A program made the position numbers and the translations under genes. DNA of 64,000 bases from contig JAISEL010000094.1 of the NCBI GenBank assembly GCA_031264185.1, positions 1-64,000 of the forward strand. Direction: 5' to 3'. Under the pieces are notes generated by a model. That model did not search any database, was not told the DNA's origin, and worked only from the letters and a program-made list of their open reading frames with translations. This stretch comes from Deltaproteobacteria bacterium. Its GTDB lineage: Bacteria > Desulfobacterota > Desulfarculia > Adiutricales > Adiutricaceae. Position 1 is the stretch's first letter, and each line of letters begins with the position of its first letter. Of this stretch, positions 1 through 8,488 are shown piece by piece.

Positions 1-172
1 GCGCCTCAAAAGTACTTAAAAGGAGAGATTTGCCGAACCTTCTGGGGCGGGATAAAAAATAGGCCTTGCCCTTTCTGGCCATTTCATAGACATACTGAGT
101 TTTGTCGGCGTAAACATAGTTGCCCAGGATAAGATCTTTAAATGTTTGAATGCCGATTGGTATTTCTTTCAT
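1..172 (-). CDS. AAA-ATPase-like / PD-(D/E)XK nuclease family protein, N-terminal fragment cut by the window edge
   Basis: Reading from an ATG at 172 down to the window edge gives about 57 residues beginning MKEIPIGIQTFKDLILGN, followed by YVYADKTQYVYEM and the Walker A-like motif SRPRRFGKSLLL. This is the start of the family that joins an N-terminal AAA-like ATPase (PF09820 type) to a C-terminal PD-(D/E)XK nuclease-like domain (PF08011 type). A purine-rich ribosome site (GGGACAGGA) lies directly before the ATG. The gene runs off the left edge, so its length and integrity are unknown. A second member of the same family lies near the right end (61128-62918). These proteins are abundant in gut and host-associated bacteria and their biological role is not established. 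Confidence 0.8.
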   Translation of the reverse strand, partial: MKEIPIGIQTFKDLILGNYVYADKTQYVYEMARKGKAYFLSRPRRFGKSLLLSTFEA

Positions 173-1000
173 TCCTGTCCCTATGGCTGGATTTTAGTCG
201 GATGATTGAAAAATCCTCAATTCTTTGATTAATACTCGCTTATTGATCCTGTATTGTCAATGACTGCTTGCTGGAAAAAAGTTTCTCTGAAACGCCTCAG
301 ATATAACCGGAGCCGGAGGAGCTAAACTTGAGGCCGGAACCGGTGCCCTGGCCGAATCCTTGGATCAGTCCTTTCCTGGTCTGGCCGGAACTCTGTCAGC
401 TATTGTGAACATTGTCCGAACCGGCTGTCCTGACAATGGGACCGCTAAGATTTTGCCCGGAAAATTGTTCAGGCCATCGGCAGTTACGCTGTTCAACGGG
501 AATCCGGACGGATTTTTCTGCCTGCCAGCAAGGCTTTTGAGCCAAATTGCTATTGTCCAAGAGCTTTTGTCCGTACAAAACGTAAACATGGACAAACTAA
601 TGAACCTGTGTACCGACGAAATTTGAACGTGGACAAACAAAAATGAACCAGCCCAAGAAGCTGTTTGAGTTTTTTGGGCAAACTATGAGCAGCCATTACT
701 CAAAGAGGCAGTGAGGCAGGACGAACCCCAAACGCTTAGTCAGCGGCACAAGCGGCTATGCCGAGCTGATCGTATGGTCAAGCGGAGGCTGGCGCTGGCG
801 GTGTGGCCGTTTCCGGGGCTTTAACAGCCAAATGAGCCGCGTAAGAGTTCGCAGGCACAAATTTCCTGCCAACCTCGCAGAAACCGATGCTGGAGTGATT
901 TTGGGTGGTCTGCTGGAGCTGCTGCTGGTATAATGGGCTGGGTCTAAGGCAGGAGAAGAGGTTTAACCCTGGGTTTCCGATTTTGTACGTATGTACGTAT
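173..1000. other. Stretch without a convincing gene
   Basis: No start with a good ribosome site, and no family, is recognised here. A short open frame around 715-932 on the plus strand encodes GYAELIVWSSGGWRWR, which faintly resembles the core of VRR-type nucleases. It is arginine-rich, has no proper start and may be a decayed remnant. The rest shows no RNA gene or repeat that I can identify. Confidence 0.35.
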
Positions 1001-1026
1001 CAACCTCCCCCTTTAGGGGGAGGTTG
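1001..1026 (-). terminator. Perfect 11-bp stem-loop downstream of the RepA-like gene
   Basis: CAACCTCCCCC, a 4-base loop (TTTA) and GGGGGAGGTTG form a perfect hairpin about 20 bp beyond the stop of the RepA-like gene. There is no strong U-run on the minus strand, so it may be a weak terminator or another structural signal. A TACGTA direct repeat (about 985-998) abuts it. Confidence 0.4.
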
Positions 1027-1044
1027 AACGGACGGACAATTTTT

Positions 1045-3312
1045 TCATTCATCGGTGGTCTTATTTTCAGCAGCGTCATCTCCCGATCCGGGTTCAGCCT
1101 CATACTGGGCCTGAGCTGGAATCTCGTTCAAGGAATTCAGATCCTCGTCTTTAAGAACCCTGGTCTCAGCTTCAAATTTAGACTTTGTTTTTGCCTCAGC
1201 TTTTGCTGCCATTGCCTCAGCTTTTTTCCTAGCCCTTCCTTCAGCTCTGGCATCTTTTGCTTCCTTTTTAAGCTCAGGAGTATTGAAATACTTACGGTAT
1301 AGTTCCTGCCTATTTTCTAATTTAAGCTCGGTGGCAACATCATCGTCTATTAAGCCAAGCTTCCAGTGTTCTAAAGCTGTTTCTATAATTTTGTCCTTAG
1401 CGGCTTGATCAAGATTCTTGTTCTTAGTTTTTTTTCCTGAGCCAGCTTTAATGGGCTCTTTCGGGACAGACTCTTCCCAAACTGCCGGTGAGCCATCCTC
1501 GGAGAAGTTCAATCTAAGTTCAAAAGGTTGTCTTTGTTCAGCAGCAGCGTATCTGGCTTTGGTGAATGTTACTACAAAATTAGTACCTTTGCTGCCTTTT
1601 ATGGCTTCTAAGGCAATTACTGCATCAGCATTATCCTCTTTAGCATTGGATCCACGTTGATCGCCGCTTTTACCGGCATGATGAACAAAGATAATGCTTA
1701 TATTACGTTTTTTTAATTCTTGAAACCAATTATTGACTGGTACCCACGATAAAGGATCGTTACCAAGCGAACTACTAGCTAAAGACGCTAAATTATCTAT
1801 AAAAATAATATCAATACGATATTTTACAATTTAATCATGAATAAGTTTCTGAAAGTTCTTATCTAATAAATCAATATTCTTGTCTTGAGCAATATTTGGA
1901 CAAATAATAAATTTACCATTATTACTGCTACTATTATTATCTTTATTGTCATCACTATTATTAGTATTATCTTTTATATTTAATAGTCTCATCCTTTCTT
2001 GCATCTTTGAGTTAATAAACTCCCCGTCAATATAAAAAACATTCTTAGGCTGTGAGACCATCCAGTCTGATTTTTGGAACGGATAGCTGCCTTCACTGAA
2101 GGCTTTGGCCAGCTCAAGACAAAACCAGCTCTTTCCGACTCCTCTGTCTGAAAAAACTTCCATTATTCCTGGCTGGGGCAAAATTCCTGGAATAATGTCA
2201 GGGATCTCTTGAAACTTTGTTTCTAAAAAAGTCTTTGCTGAGTAACAAATAAGCTCAATTTCCTGTTCTTTGCTGTCTTCCAAGGTAAGATTAAAGTATT
2301 CTTTAGCGAATTTAACAAACTGTTTTCTGTCAATTATTGGATAGACCAGAAGGGCTTCATCGGATGTTATGCCCGTGTTATCAGTGTCAATCAAAAATTT
2401 GAAACTGGAAGGGCGATAAGCCTTAACAGACTGAAAGGTTTCATAGGCCAATCTGCATGATTTAGGATTGACAGAAACTTGAAAAACAATATTCCTACCC
2501 CGCAATCCAGACCAATCCACTTTACCAACAGTATTAAATTCTCCGCCAGGCCAGCTCACAGCAAAATATTGGGTCACATTATTTATTTTGAAGATAGTGT
2601 TATTTAAATTATCACAATTTTCTTCATTGTCAGTAATTATTACGTTATTTTCCGGGAAACGAGAAAGATCTAAAATATTATAAATAGGATATGGTTCAGT
2701 AAAGAAAGATCTTTCAATATTAAAATAGTCACCAGGTTTAGAATAATCTATTATTTGAGGAAAGTGAGGACTGTAACCCATTGACTGATTGTTAGATGTA
2801 AGGCACACATTAAATATTTTAATATATTGATTAAATATTATATTTATTAAACGACCAGAATGATCTTTATAAGAGACTACAATTCCTCTTTTAGTCTTAT
2901 CAATATTGTAATATATATATTTTTTATTAATATCACAATTTATTTTATATTTATTAATACTTTCATCTATGAATTTATCATCTAAAGTTAATATATTTTC
3001 TTGTTTATAGCTATAAACATTATTATAAGGCATAATATCGTTTTTTTTCATTGATATTTGAAAAAATTCAGCAAAACTCAGATAACTGTATTCTTCTGGA
3101 ATTGCCTTTATATATGTATATAAATCAATTAAGTTATTGCCACTCACTAGTGGTTCGGAAGACTTATTCCAAGTGAAATCATTGTGAATAGTATAATCAT
3201 ACCTGCCAGAATAAATTTTATCAACTCCTTCATCGCATAATGGCAATAATTTTTTTATATAAGCGACATGATTAACTCTAGAAATCCGCTCGATATATTC
3301 ATATTCTATCAT
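1045..3312 (-). pseudogene. Primase/RepA-like AAA ATPase of an integrated element, split by an in-frame TAA
   Basis: One continuous reading frame of 756 codons is interrupted only by a TAA at 1831-1833 (codon 494). Residues about 220-310 carry a decayed Toprim-like stretch (VIITDNEENCD, SWPGGEFN, KVDWSGLRGR). Residues 385-400 hold Walker A (GVGKSW) of a RecA/RepA-like AAA_25 ATPase. The Walker B strand (DIIFIDNLASL) and the motif IIFVHHAGKSGDQRGS lie after the stop in the same frame, followed by a charged Ala/Lys/Glu-rich tail. Such proteins serve replication or excision of plasmids and integrative elements. Translation stopping at the TAA would lose Walker B, so the ATPase is probably dead unless the stop is read through. 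It lies 120 bp downstream of the integrase on the same strand and is markedly AT-rich compared with the chromosome. Confidence 0.75.
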
Positions 3313-3432
3313 ATCAGCTAAATATTATATCTTTTCTTTTGTATTGTATATTTTTTTTGGACTGCCATACATAATTAATTACCTAAATGCTTTGATAAAA
3401 GAAATATTTCCATTATAAATAAAAAGATATTC

Positions 3433-5352
3433 TCAAATTCGTTGATTAATTGGATTAATATATTTAGAATTCTTCAAATGAGATAAATCAATGCCATAGT
3501 CAAGCTTTTCTATTATTTCATTTAGTTTTTCAGCCGGAAATCGACTACCATATGTATTTTGCGCTAATTCAGGTATTTCATGACCGTAAAGTTGTCTGAA
3601 AAAATTATCTTGCAGTCCGTTTTGCTTATAAAAATCCGCAAAAGTATGCCGCAATGAATGGAAAGACTTTTTCTCAAATGTGTGATTTTCTACCTTAAGA
3701 GCATCCCTGATTACATCAGAAAATTGTTTTCCAGGTTGTTTTCCGTACTTTCCTGTGTTTTCAGTTTTCCTTAGCTCAGAAAATAAACGAATGCTGTTCC
3801 TGTCAGATATATTTCTGCAATAATCAATAAAACCTAAATCAATTAATGTGCGATGTACAGGAACTATTCGGACAGCATTTTTATTTTTGAGAGTTTTAGC
3901 ATATCCATCGGCGTCAACGCCTTCAGCATTTATATCAATAATCCAAATGCCGTTTTTATTAGATATATCTTTCGCGTGTAACTGTGAAATTTCTTCCAGC
4001 CGCATTCCAGTGAAAAGGCCGATTAACGGAATCCAAAAGAAAGCAGGGTACTTGAATTGAGCGTTTTTATACTTCGGATGTGAAAAAATAAGTTCCAAAT
4101 CTTTAATTTCAAAAGGAAGTCTCAGGTCAATAATTTGCCTGGTATCAATTATTTGTAACTTTTTAACAGGATTAAATTGAATAAAGCCTTCTGCTTGGCA
4201 CCAATCCAGCAAACTTCCAACAGTTTGGACAAGGTAGTTGACTCTTTTTGATGACAACACTTTAGGATGATTATATTTTAATAGTTCCTCAATAGATTTA
4301 TCTTTATATTGGCTATTACGCATAAAATTTGGGGGCAATTTTAAGAGAATATCTCTGTATTGCCTCATAACAGTTCGATCAATTGAAGCAATAGGTATAT
4401 CACCCATTATTTTGAGAAACAACTGAAGATCTGATTTATGTGCCTCAACCAGATGTTTTTTCCATCGATTTTCAGTTACTTTATTGGCAACAAATTGAGA
4501 TAATGCAACTGAATAAATAATTGACTGAGTTTTTACTTCAATATTTACATTTGTTTGTGATTGACTGCTGTTTATAGGTTGTGAATTTTCAATTTTTACA
4601 TTGGAATTTAATAGATTAAACAGTTGGGATAAAGTATCGTCTTTTGGATCTACTAATTCCTTAATAAATTCATTGGTTGTAAAAGTCCGATTATTATAAT
4701 TCTCAGACTTATCAAAATTGTTTAAAACAATATTTTCTTCCCCAAAAAAATTTCCTTCAGCTCTGTTCAGCAAAATAGTAATATATTTGACTTCAGATTC
4801 CAAAAATAACTTTGTAGCAATCAATTTATCAATAATCGAAGCGTTATCAGCTTGACTTTGATTTATAATTCCTGCTTTCTTTAATGTTGGCAGAACCTCT
4901 TCAGACCATGAAGACAGCGAGTCTTCATTATTGATATCATTCAGTAATTTTTTAATGATATGCTTGCACGTATCAGCATATGAATACTCAGGATGTTCTA
5001 CCTCAATACCAGTAAAAAGAGAAGAAGGCGAACGCGGGCTCAAATTGACAGTATCTTCTTCCAGCTTCATCTGGATGTTTCTGTTGAGCCGGAACCTTAA
5101 TTCTTTCAAGTCCATTTTAGGGTCATCCAACAGACTTTGTAAATCGGAGTACAATTTTCCGGAAATTTCCAGTGCCTTCTGACGGTATGGGGTCATCAGA
5201 CTGAGACGAATTTCCCGACCGAACCGTTCCCTGTACATGACAGGGAATCTGGCCCTGAAATAATAAAAATCTCCCCGCTTATAGATATGAGAAGAAACCC
5301 ACGGCCTGGATTTTTTCCTGGGAACTTTGGAGTCAGCTAATGATTTTTTCAT
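3433..5352 (-). CDS. Tyrosine recombinase (phage-type integrase)
   Basis: This site-specific recombinase would integrate or excise the element to its left. The N-terminus has the HIYKRGDFYYFRARFP signature found at the start of many proteobacterial integrases, followed by a long variable core-binding region. The catalytic domain is intact at the C-terminus: the Arg of GLFTGMRLEEISQ, then HSLRH, then LYGHE, then the nucleophile Tyr in QNTYGSRF. I prefer the ATG at 5352 (MKKSLADSKV, preceded by AAGGCGGC); an in-frame ATG at 5388 would add 12 residues. It reads away from tRNA-Leu, whose 3' end is about 140 bp upstream, the usual geometry for integration into a tRNA gene. The body is AT-rich, consistent with horizontal transfer. 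No second copy of the tRNA 3' end is visible to the left, so the far end of the element is outside the window or lost. Confidence 0.92.
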   Translation of the reverse strand: MKKSLADSKVPRKKSRPWVSSHIYKRGDFYYFRARFPVMYRERFGREIRLSLMTPYRQKALEISGKLYSDLQSLLDDPKMDLKELRFRLNRNIQMKLEEDTVNLSPRSPSSLFTGIEVEHPEYSYADTCKHIIKKLLNDINNEDSLSSWSEEVLPTLKKAGIINQSQADNASIIDKLIATKLFLESEVKYITILLNRAEGNFFGEENIVLNNFDKSENYNNRTFTTNEFIKELVDPKDDTLSQLFNLLNSNVKIENSQPINSSQSQTNVNIEVKTQSIIYSVALSQFVANKVTENRWKKHLVEAHKSDLQLFLKIMGDIPIASIDRTVMRQYRDILLKLPPNFMRNSQYKDKSIEELLKYNHPKVLSSKRVNYLVQTVGSLLDWCQAEGFIQFNPVKKLQIIDTRQIIDLRLPFEIKDLELIFSHPKYKNAQFKYPAFFWIPLIGLFTGMRLEEISQLHAKDISNKNGIWIIDINAEGVDADGYAKTLKNKNAVRIVPVHRTLIDLGFIDYCRNISDRNSIRLFSELRKTENTGKYGKQPGKQFSDVIRDALKVENHTFEKKSFHSLRHTFADFYKQNGLQDNFFRQLYGHEIPELAQNTYGSRFPAEKLNEIIEKLDYGIDLSHLKNSKYINPINQRI

Positions 5353-5376
5353 GACTGCCGCCTTGAAAAAAGGTGG

Positions 5377-5402
5377 TTTGTGGCACACATTTGTGGCACA
5401 CA
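5377..5402. repeat. Two perfect tandem 13-bp repeats between integrase and tRNA-Leu
   Basis: TTTGTGGCACACA occurs twice back to back (5377-5389 and 5390-5402), just upstream of the integrase start and about 90 bp from the tRNA 3' end. The position suits arm-type recombinase sites or binding sites of an excision factor. The function is inferred from location only. Confidence 0.6.
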
Positions 5403-5492
5403 GGCCAAAAATGGGTCAAGCAGTCATGCGAAAAAGTCATCAAATCCGAAAAGCTAAATGATTGTAATCACTTAACTTTTATTTTTTACAGT

Positions 5493-5578
5493 TGGTGCCG
5501 AAGGCCGGACTTGAACCGGCACGGGCGTTGCCCACCACCCCCTCAAGATGGCGTGTCTACCATTTCCACCACTTCGGC
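5493..5578 (-). tRNA. tRNA-Leu (anticodon GAG)
   Basis: The minus strand folds as a class II tRNA of 86 nt with an encoded CCA. The acceptor starts GCCGAAG and pairs with CTTCGGC. The anticodon stem CCATC/GGTGG encloses TTGAGGG, giving anticodon GAG. There is a long variable arm and a T-loop GTTCAAGTC. Its 3' end faces the integrase gene, making it the likely attachment site of the element on the left. Confidence 0.95.
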
Positions 5579-5588
5579 CTCTACTTTT

Positions 5589-5664
5589 TGGTGGGCGGTA
5601 GAGGATTCGAACCTCCGACTTCCACCGTGTGAGGATGGCACTCTAGCCGCTGAGTTAACCGCCC
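5589..5664 (-). tRNA. tRNA-Val (anticodon CAC)
   Basis: A 76-nt cloverleaf with encoded CCA. The acceptor GGGCGGT pairs with ACCGCCC. The anticodon stem CCATC/GGTGG encloses CTCACAC, giving anticodon CAC, and the T-loop is GTTCGAATC. It lies 10 bp upstream of tRNA-Leu on the same strand, so the two are probably co-transcribed. Confidence 0.95.
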
Positions 5665-5683
5665 AAAAGATTTGAGGTACTAA

Positions 5684-5798
5684 TGACAGTAAAATTCGGT
5701 TACCTTTACGAGGTCCTATAATCTTGTGGGCGGTTCTTAAAGCAGAAGACTTGTAGGCTCACAAGAAGGGTAACCTAATTTTGCTGTCAATACACTAG
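5684..5798. repeat. Palindromic ~106-bp repeat, copy A
   Basis: The outer arms TGACAGTAAAATTCGGTTACC (5684 on) and, in reverse complement, TGACAGCAAAATTAGGTTACC (to 5789) form an imperfect inverted repeat. An inner stem (CTTGTGGGC with GCTCACAAG) flanks AAAGCAGAAGACTTG. A near-identical copy lies at 6743-6848. It contains no ORF, and the size and terminal inverted repeats fit a MITE-like or structured-RNA element. It begins 20 bp beyond tRNA-Val. Confidence 0.75.
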
Positions 5799-6041
5799 GA
5801 CAAATTAGAATGGAATTCACTTTTGAGGTCTATTATTATTTCTATTCTAATACCAGATATTTTAGTATATTGCCGTTTCATTCGAAAGCCATGTTCAGCC
5901 AGAATTCCAAAAAATTTCGCACCAAATAGGGGGAAATGGCAATAACAAAAACTACTAACCAAGCATTTTAGTGATAAACAGATAAAAAACAGCTATTAAC
6001 ATATTATATAATAGATGTAATTATATACCTTAGGATATATA

Positions 6042-6306
6042 TTATGGCGATTTAACCCAAAAAATTATTAAACTGCCCATGAGAACAACAAAAATTCCTG
6101 TTACAGGTAGATTTTCCTACATATTTGATGCGCTTATATCTGTTTTTTATATCAGATTTAAATGCTTCAAACTTTAAATCAAAACTATTTTCCATCTTGT
6201 CCAATTTAGAATTGAACTCACTTCTAAGCTCTATCATCTCTGTCTTAAGGCCAGAGATATCAGTTGTAGTCACCGATAATTTTTTATTAATATCGACAAT
6301 TTCCAA
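6042..6306 (-). pseudogene. Remnant of a small coiled-coil protein with a C-terminal membrane helix
   Basis: The open part reads from DINKKLSVTTTD into a heptad-rich helix (ELRSEFNSKLDKMENSFDLKF). The frame then goes out of register: about 85 bases before the end, the +1 frame encodes ENLPVTGIFVVLMGSLIIFW, a clean membrane helix ending at a TAA at 6042-6044. The coiled-coil-plus-TM layout is common in small membrane-anchored proteins of the DUF1640 kind, but I cannot assign a family firmly. Upstream, the same frame continues back to a stop without an ATG, so the N-terminus is also damaged. It sits between the two palindromic repeats. The remainder of 5799-6733 shows no other gene. Confidence 0.5.
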
Positions 6307-6733
6307 TTCACGCGTTATATCACGCCGTGTAAAGTCCTTCCATGTTGGAACTCAAAGCAGAACCAACTGCTTACCCGGAAGATGCGCTGGCATTCGATTG
6401 GTCTGACGGCTGAAAATTAGTTTCGGTGCGCATGAATTTCCTTTCTTGCCCAAAAGTTAATTATCATGATATCAGTAAGTTTAGAATTCCTCAACAAACA
6501 CCTGACACCTTTTTACACTGAGGTGGTAAAAGACCATCAAGCAGGACAGTCTAAGATGGCCAACCGTACATTTGGCCAAAACTCTTCATGCAGCCCACAA
6601 ATCCATAGGACGAAGTTGACCGCCTTAATCGCTGAGGCACCCCATAACTATGAAATCTCTAGACCCCAATTTTTTCACGTCCCGATCAAAAGTCGGTCTG
6701 TCAATTTCAACCGCAGTTAAGGGTTGTTCCTGT

Positions 6734-6857
6734 CTAGCGAATTGACAGTAAAATTCGGCTACATTTATGAGGCACCATAATCTTGTGGACGGCTCTTGAA
6801 GCAGAAGACTTGAAGGCTCACAAAAAGGGTAACCTAGTTTTGCCGTCAGTACACTAG
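6734..6857. repeat. Palindromic ~106-bp repeat, copy B (with CTAG ends)
   Basis: The core at 6743-6848 matches copy A almost base for base, with scattered substitutions that mostly keep the arms paired. Here the element can be extended to CTAG at both ends (6734-6737 and 6854-6857), with CTAGCGAATTGAC mirrored by GTCAGTACACTAG. It has the same orientation as copy A and lies about 1.05 kb from it. Confidence 0.75.
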
Positions 6858-6960
6858 CTCAAATCATCCCAAAAGACAAGAGCTGTTTTTACGACTTGAG
6901 GAGTTAATTTAAAATAACACAAATAGTCTCTTTTAATTATCTTAATCTCTATTATGGCTA

Positions 6961-7467
6961 TTATACATTAAAAACAGCCCTTATCTTATAGATTTTTCTG
7001 GCCGGCATCTCATAGATCTCGTCTATTCCGCTTTCTTTTTTAAGGGACTCTAAAAAATCCTTCAATTGACCCTGATCCTTGTAACAAAACGTAAACCAGA
7101 TATTTAAGTCATTATTTCTAAGGTAATTATGCGATACTTGTTCAGAAGAAGTAACTAAATCACTAAAAAAGTCTATCTTGTCAGCCGGAACTCTGGCCGC
7201 ACACAGGGTCGAACGGTAGCCAAGCTGACTTTGGTTAAATATAGCTCCTATCCGCCTGATAAATTTCCGTTCTTTTAAAGCCTGAACTCTTTTTAAAACC
7301 TCTGCATCGGTTAAAGAGAGATTATTATCCAGATTAATTTTCTCGGCCAAAAGAGCGTAAGGTTTGGATACCAGAGGAAAACAGTCCTGGAGGGCATTCA
7401 TAATCAGGGAATCTATAGGATCTAAATCACTTACAGGCAAAATTATCTGACCTTTTTTTTGGTTCAT
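6961..7467 (-). CDS. ahbA: Siroheme decarboxylase subunit AhbA (Lrp/AsnC-like)
   Basis: AhbA forms the siroheme decarboxylase with AhbB; the enzyme turns siroheme into 12,18-didecarboxysiroheme in the alternative heme pathway of sulfate reducers and archaea. The 168-residue protein has the AsnC-type winged-helix start (LDPIDSLIMNALQDCFPL) and then the family signatures RRIGAIFN, LGYRSTLCAARVP, SHNYLRNNDLNIWFT and ARKIYKIRAVF. The STLCAA and HNYLR blocks identify AhbA rather than AhbB. Its start overlaps the end of ahbD by 41 bp, indicating translational coupling. It is last in the ahbC-ahbD-ahbA cluster. Its partner ahbB lies almost 6 kb away on the other strand. Confidence 0.9.
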   Translation of the reverse strand: MNQKKGQIILPVSDLDPIDSLIMNALQDCFPLVSKPYALLAEKINLDNNLSLTDAEVLKRVQALKERKFIRRIGAIFNQSQLGYRSTLCAARVPADKIDFFSDLVTSSEQVSHNYLRNNDLNIWFTFCYKDQGQLKDFLESLKKESGIDEIYEMPARKIYKIRAVFNV

Positions 7468-8482
7468 GCGGGCAGAGAGGCTCTGAACCTAAAAAGTTAC
7501 CGGCGGAGTGAGCTCTGGCCCGGCAACCGCCGCAAATTGACCAGTATTCACAGTCCCTGCAGCGTCCTAAGTACTCTTCCCTGTTTCTCAGGCTTTTAAA
7601 CAAAGCCGAATTTTCGTATACGGCCATGGGGTGTTCTTGCCGGACATTACCGGCAGCCAAAGGCAGATAGCCGCAGGCCCTGACTTCCCCTGCGTGGCTG
7701 ACAAACATGAATCCCTGGCCGCCCAAACAGCCGCGTCCGCTGTGCCGGGAGCCTTTTATCCCCAATTGACGGCCTATCCGGTTGTACTGGGGAGCGCAGG
7801 TAGCCTTAAAATCCAGTTTCAAAAACGGTTCCCTAGTTTTTAGATCTACCAAAGCCTCTTCGTAGTCTTCCGGCCGGACAGATGATTCTGAAGCCAAGTT
7901 TAAAGCCCGCCCCACCGGAACCAATAAAAAAACATGATGGGCTATGGCCCCAAGTTCTTCGGCTAATGAGGTAATGGCCGGAATTTGGGAGATATTATAA
8001 GCGGTTATAGTAGTATTGATCTGAAAAGGCAGACGTTCCGCCCTCATGATCCCTACCCCTTGGACCAAACTGTCAAAGGAACCGGCCAAACCTCTAAAAC
8101 TGTCATGTTCCTTAGCGGTAGGACCGTCCAGACTGACACTTAACCGGGCCACTCCAGATGCTTTAATCTCTTTGGCCAAAGACGGAGTCATCATAGTTCC
8201 GTTGGTAGATAGGAGCATCCTCATGCCCAGAGACGTTCCCAGATAGGCCAGATCCAGGATATCCGGCCTCATTAGCGGTTCTCCCCCGCTCAAAATGACC
8301 ATCGGCTTTGGTTCCCAAAGGGCTAATTGTCTGAGCAGATTTTGAGATTCCTCCGGTTCTAACTGACCGGGCAGAGGCTCTGAAACGGCTTCGGCCCGGC
8401 AGTGACGGCAGGCTAAATTACAGGCTGCCGTCGTTTCCCAGGCCACCAGGCGAGGTGGGGCTATTTTTCCAAAACCGTCCAT
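7427..8482 (-). CDS. ahbD: Radical SAM heme synthase AhbD
   Basis: AhbD oxidatively decarboxylates the two propionates of Fe-coproporphyrin III to give heme b, the last step of the siroheme-dependent route. The N-terminal radical SAM cluster motif is CNLACRHC, preceded by PPRLVAWETTAA. GGEP follows the barrel start, and NTTITAYNI and HHVFLLVPVGRA are typical of AhbD. The C-terminal SPASM-like region binds an auxiliary cluster through CLGGQGF, CGYL, CRDCEYWSICGGC and CPHEP. I take the ATG at 8482; a TTG one codon earlier is possible. It starts 6 bp beyond the ahbC stop and overlaps ahbA. About 350 residues is the normal family length. Confidence 0.92.
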   Translation of the reverse strand: MDGFGKIAPPRLVAWETTAACNLACRHCRAEAVSEPLPGQLEPEESQNLLRQLALWEPKPMVILSGGEPLMRPDILDLAYLGTSLGMRMLLSTNGTMMTPSLAKEIKASGVARLSVSLDGPTAKEHDSFRGLAGSFDSLVQGVGIMRAERLPFQINTTITAYNISQIPAITSLAEELGAIAHHVFLLVPVGRALNLASESSVRPEDYEEALVDLKTREPFLKLDFKATCAPQYNRIGRQLGIKGSRHSGRGCLGGQGFMFVSHAGEVRACGYLPLAAGNVRQEHPMAVYENSALFKSLRNREEYLGRCRDCEYWSICGGCRARAHSAGNFLGSEPLCPHEPKKRSDNFACK

Positions 8483-8488
8483 CAAAAG

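Noticed and set aside
173-1000. Search for the left attachment site or a transposase in the first kilobase
   Set aside because: No copy of the tRNA-Leu 3' end and no transposase motif could be found.
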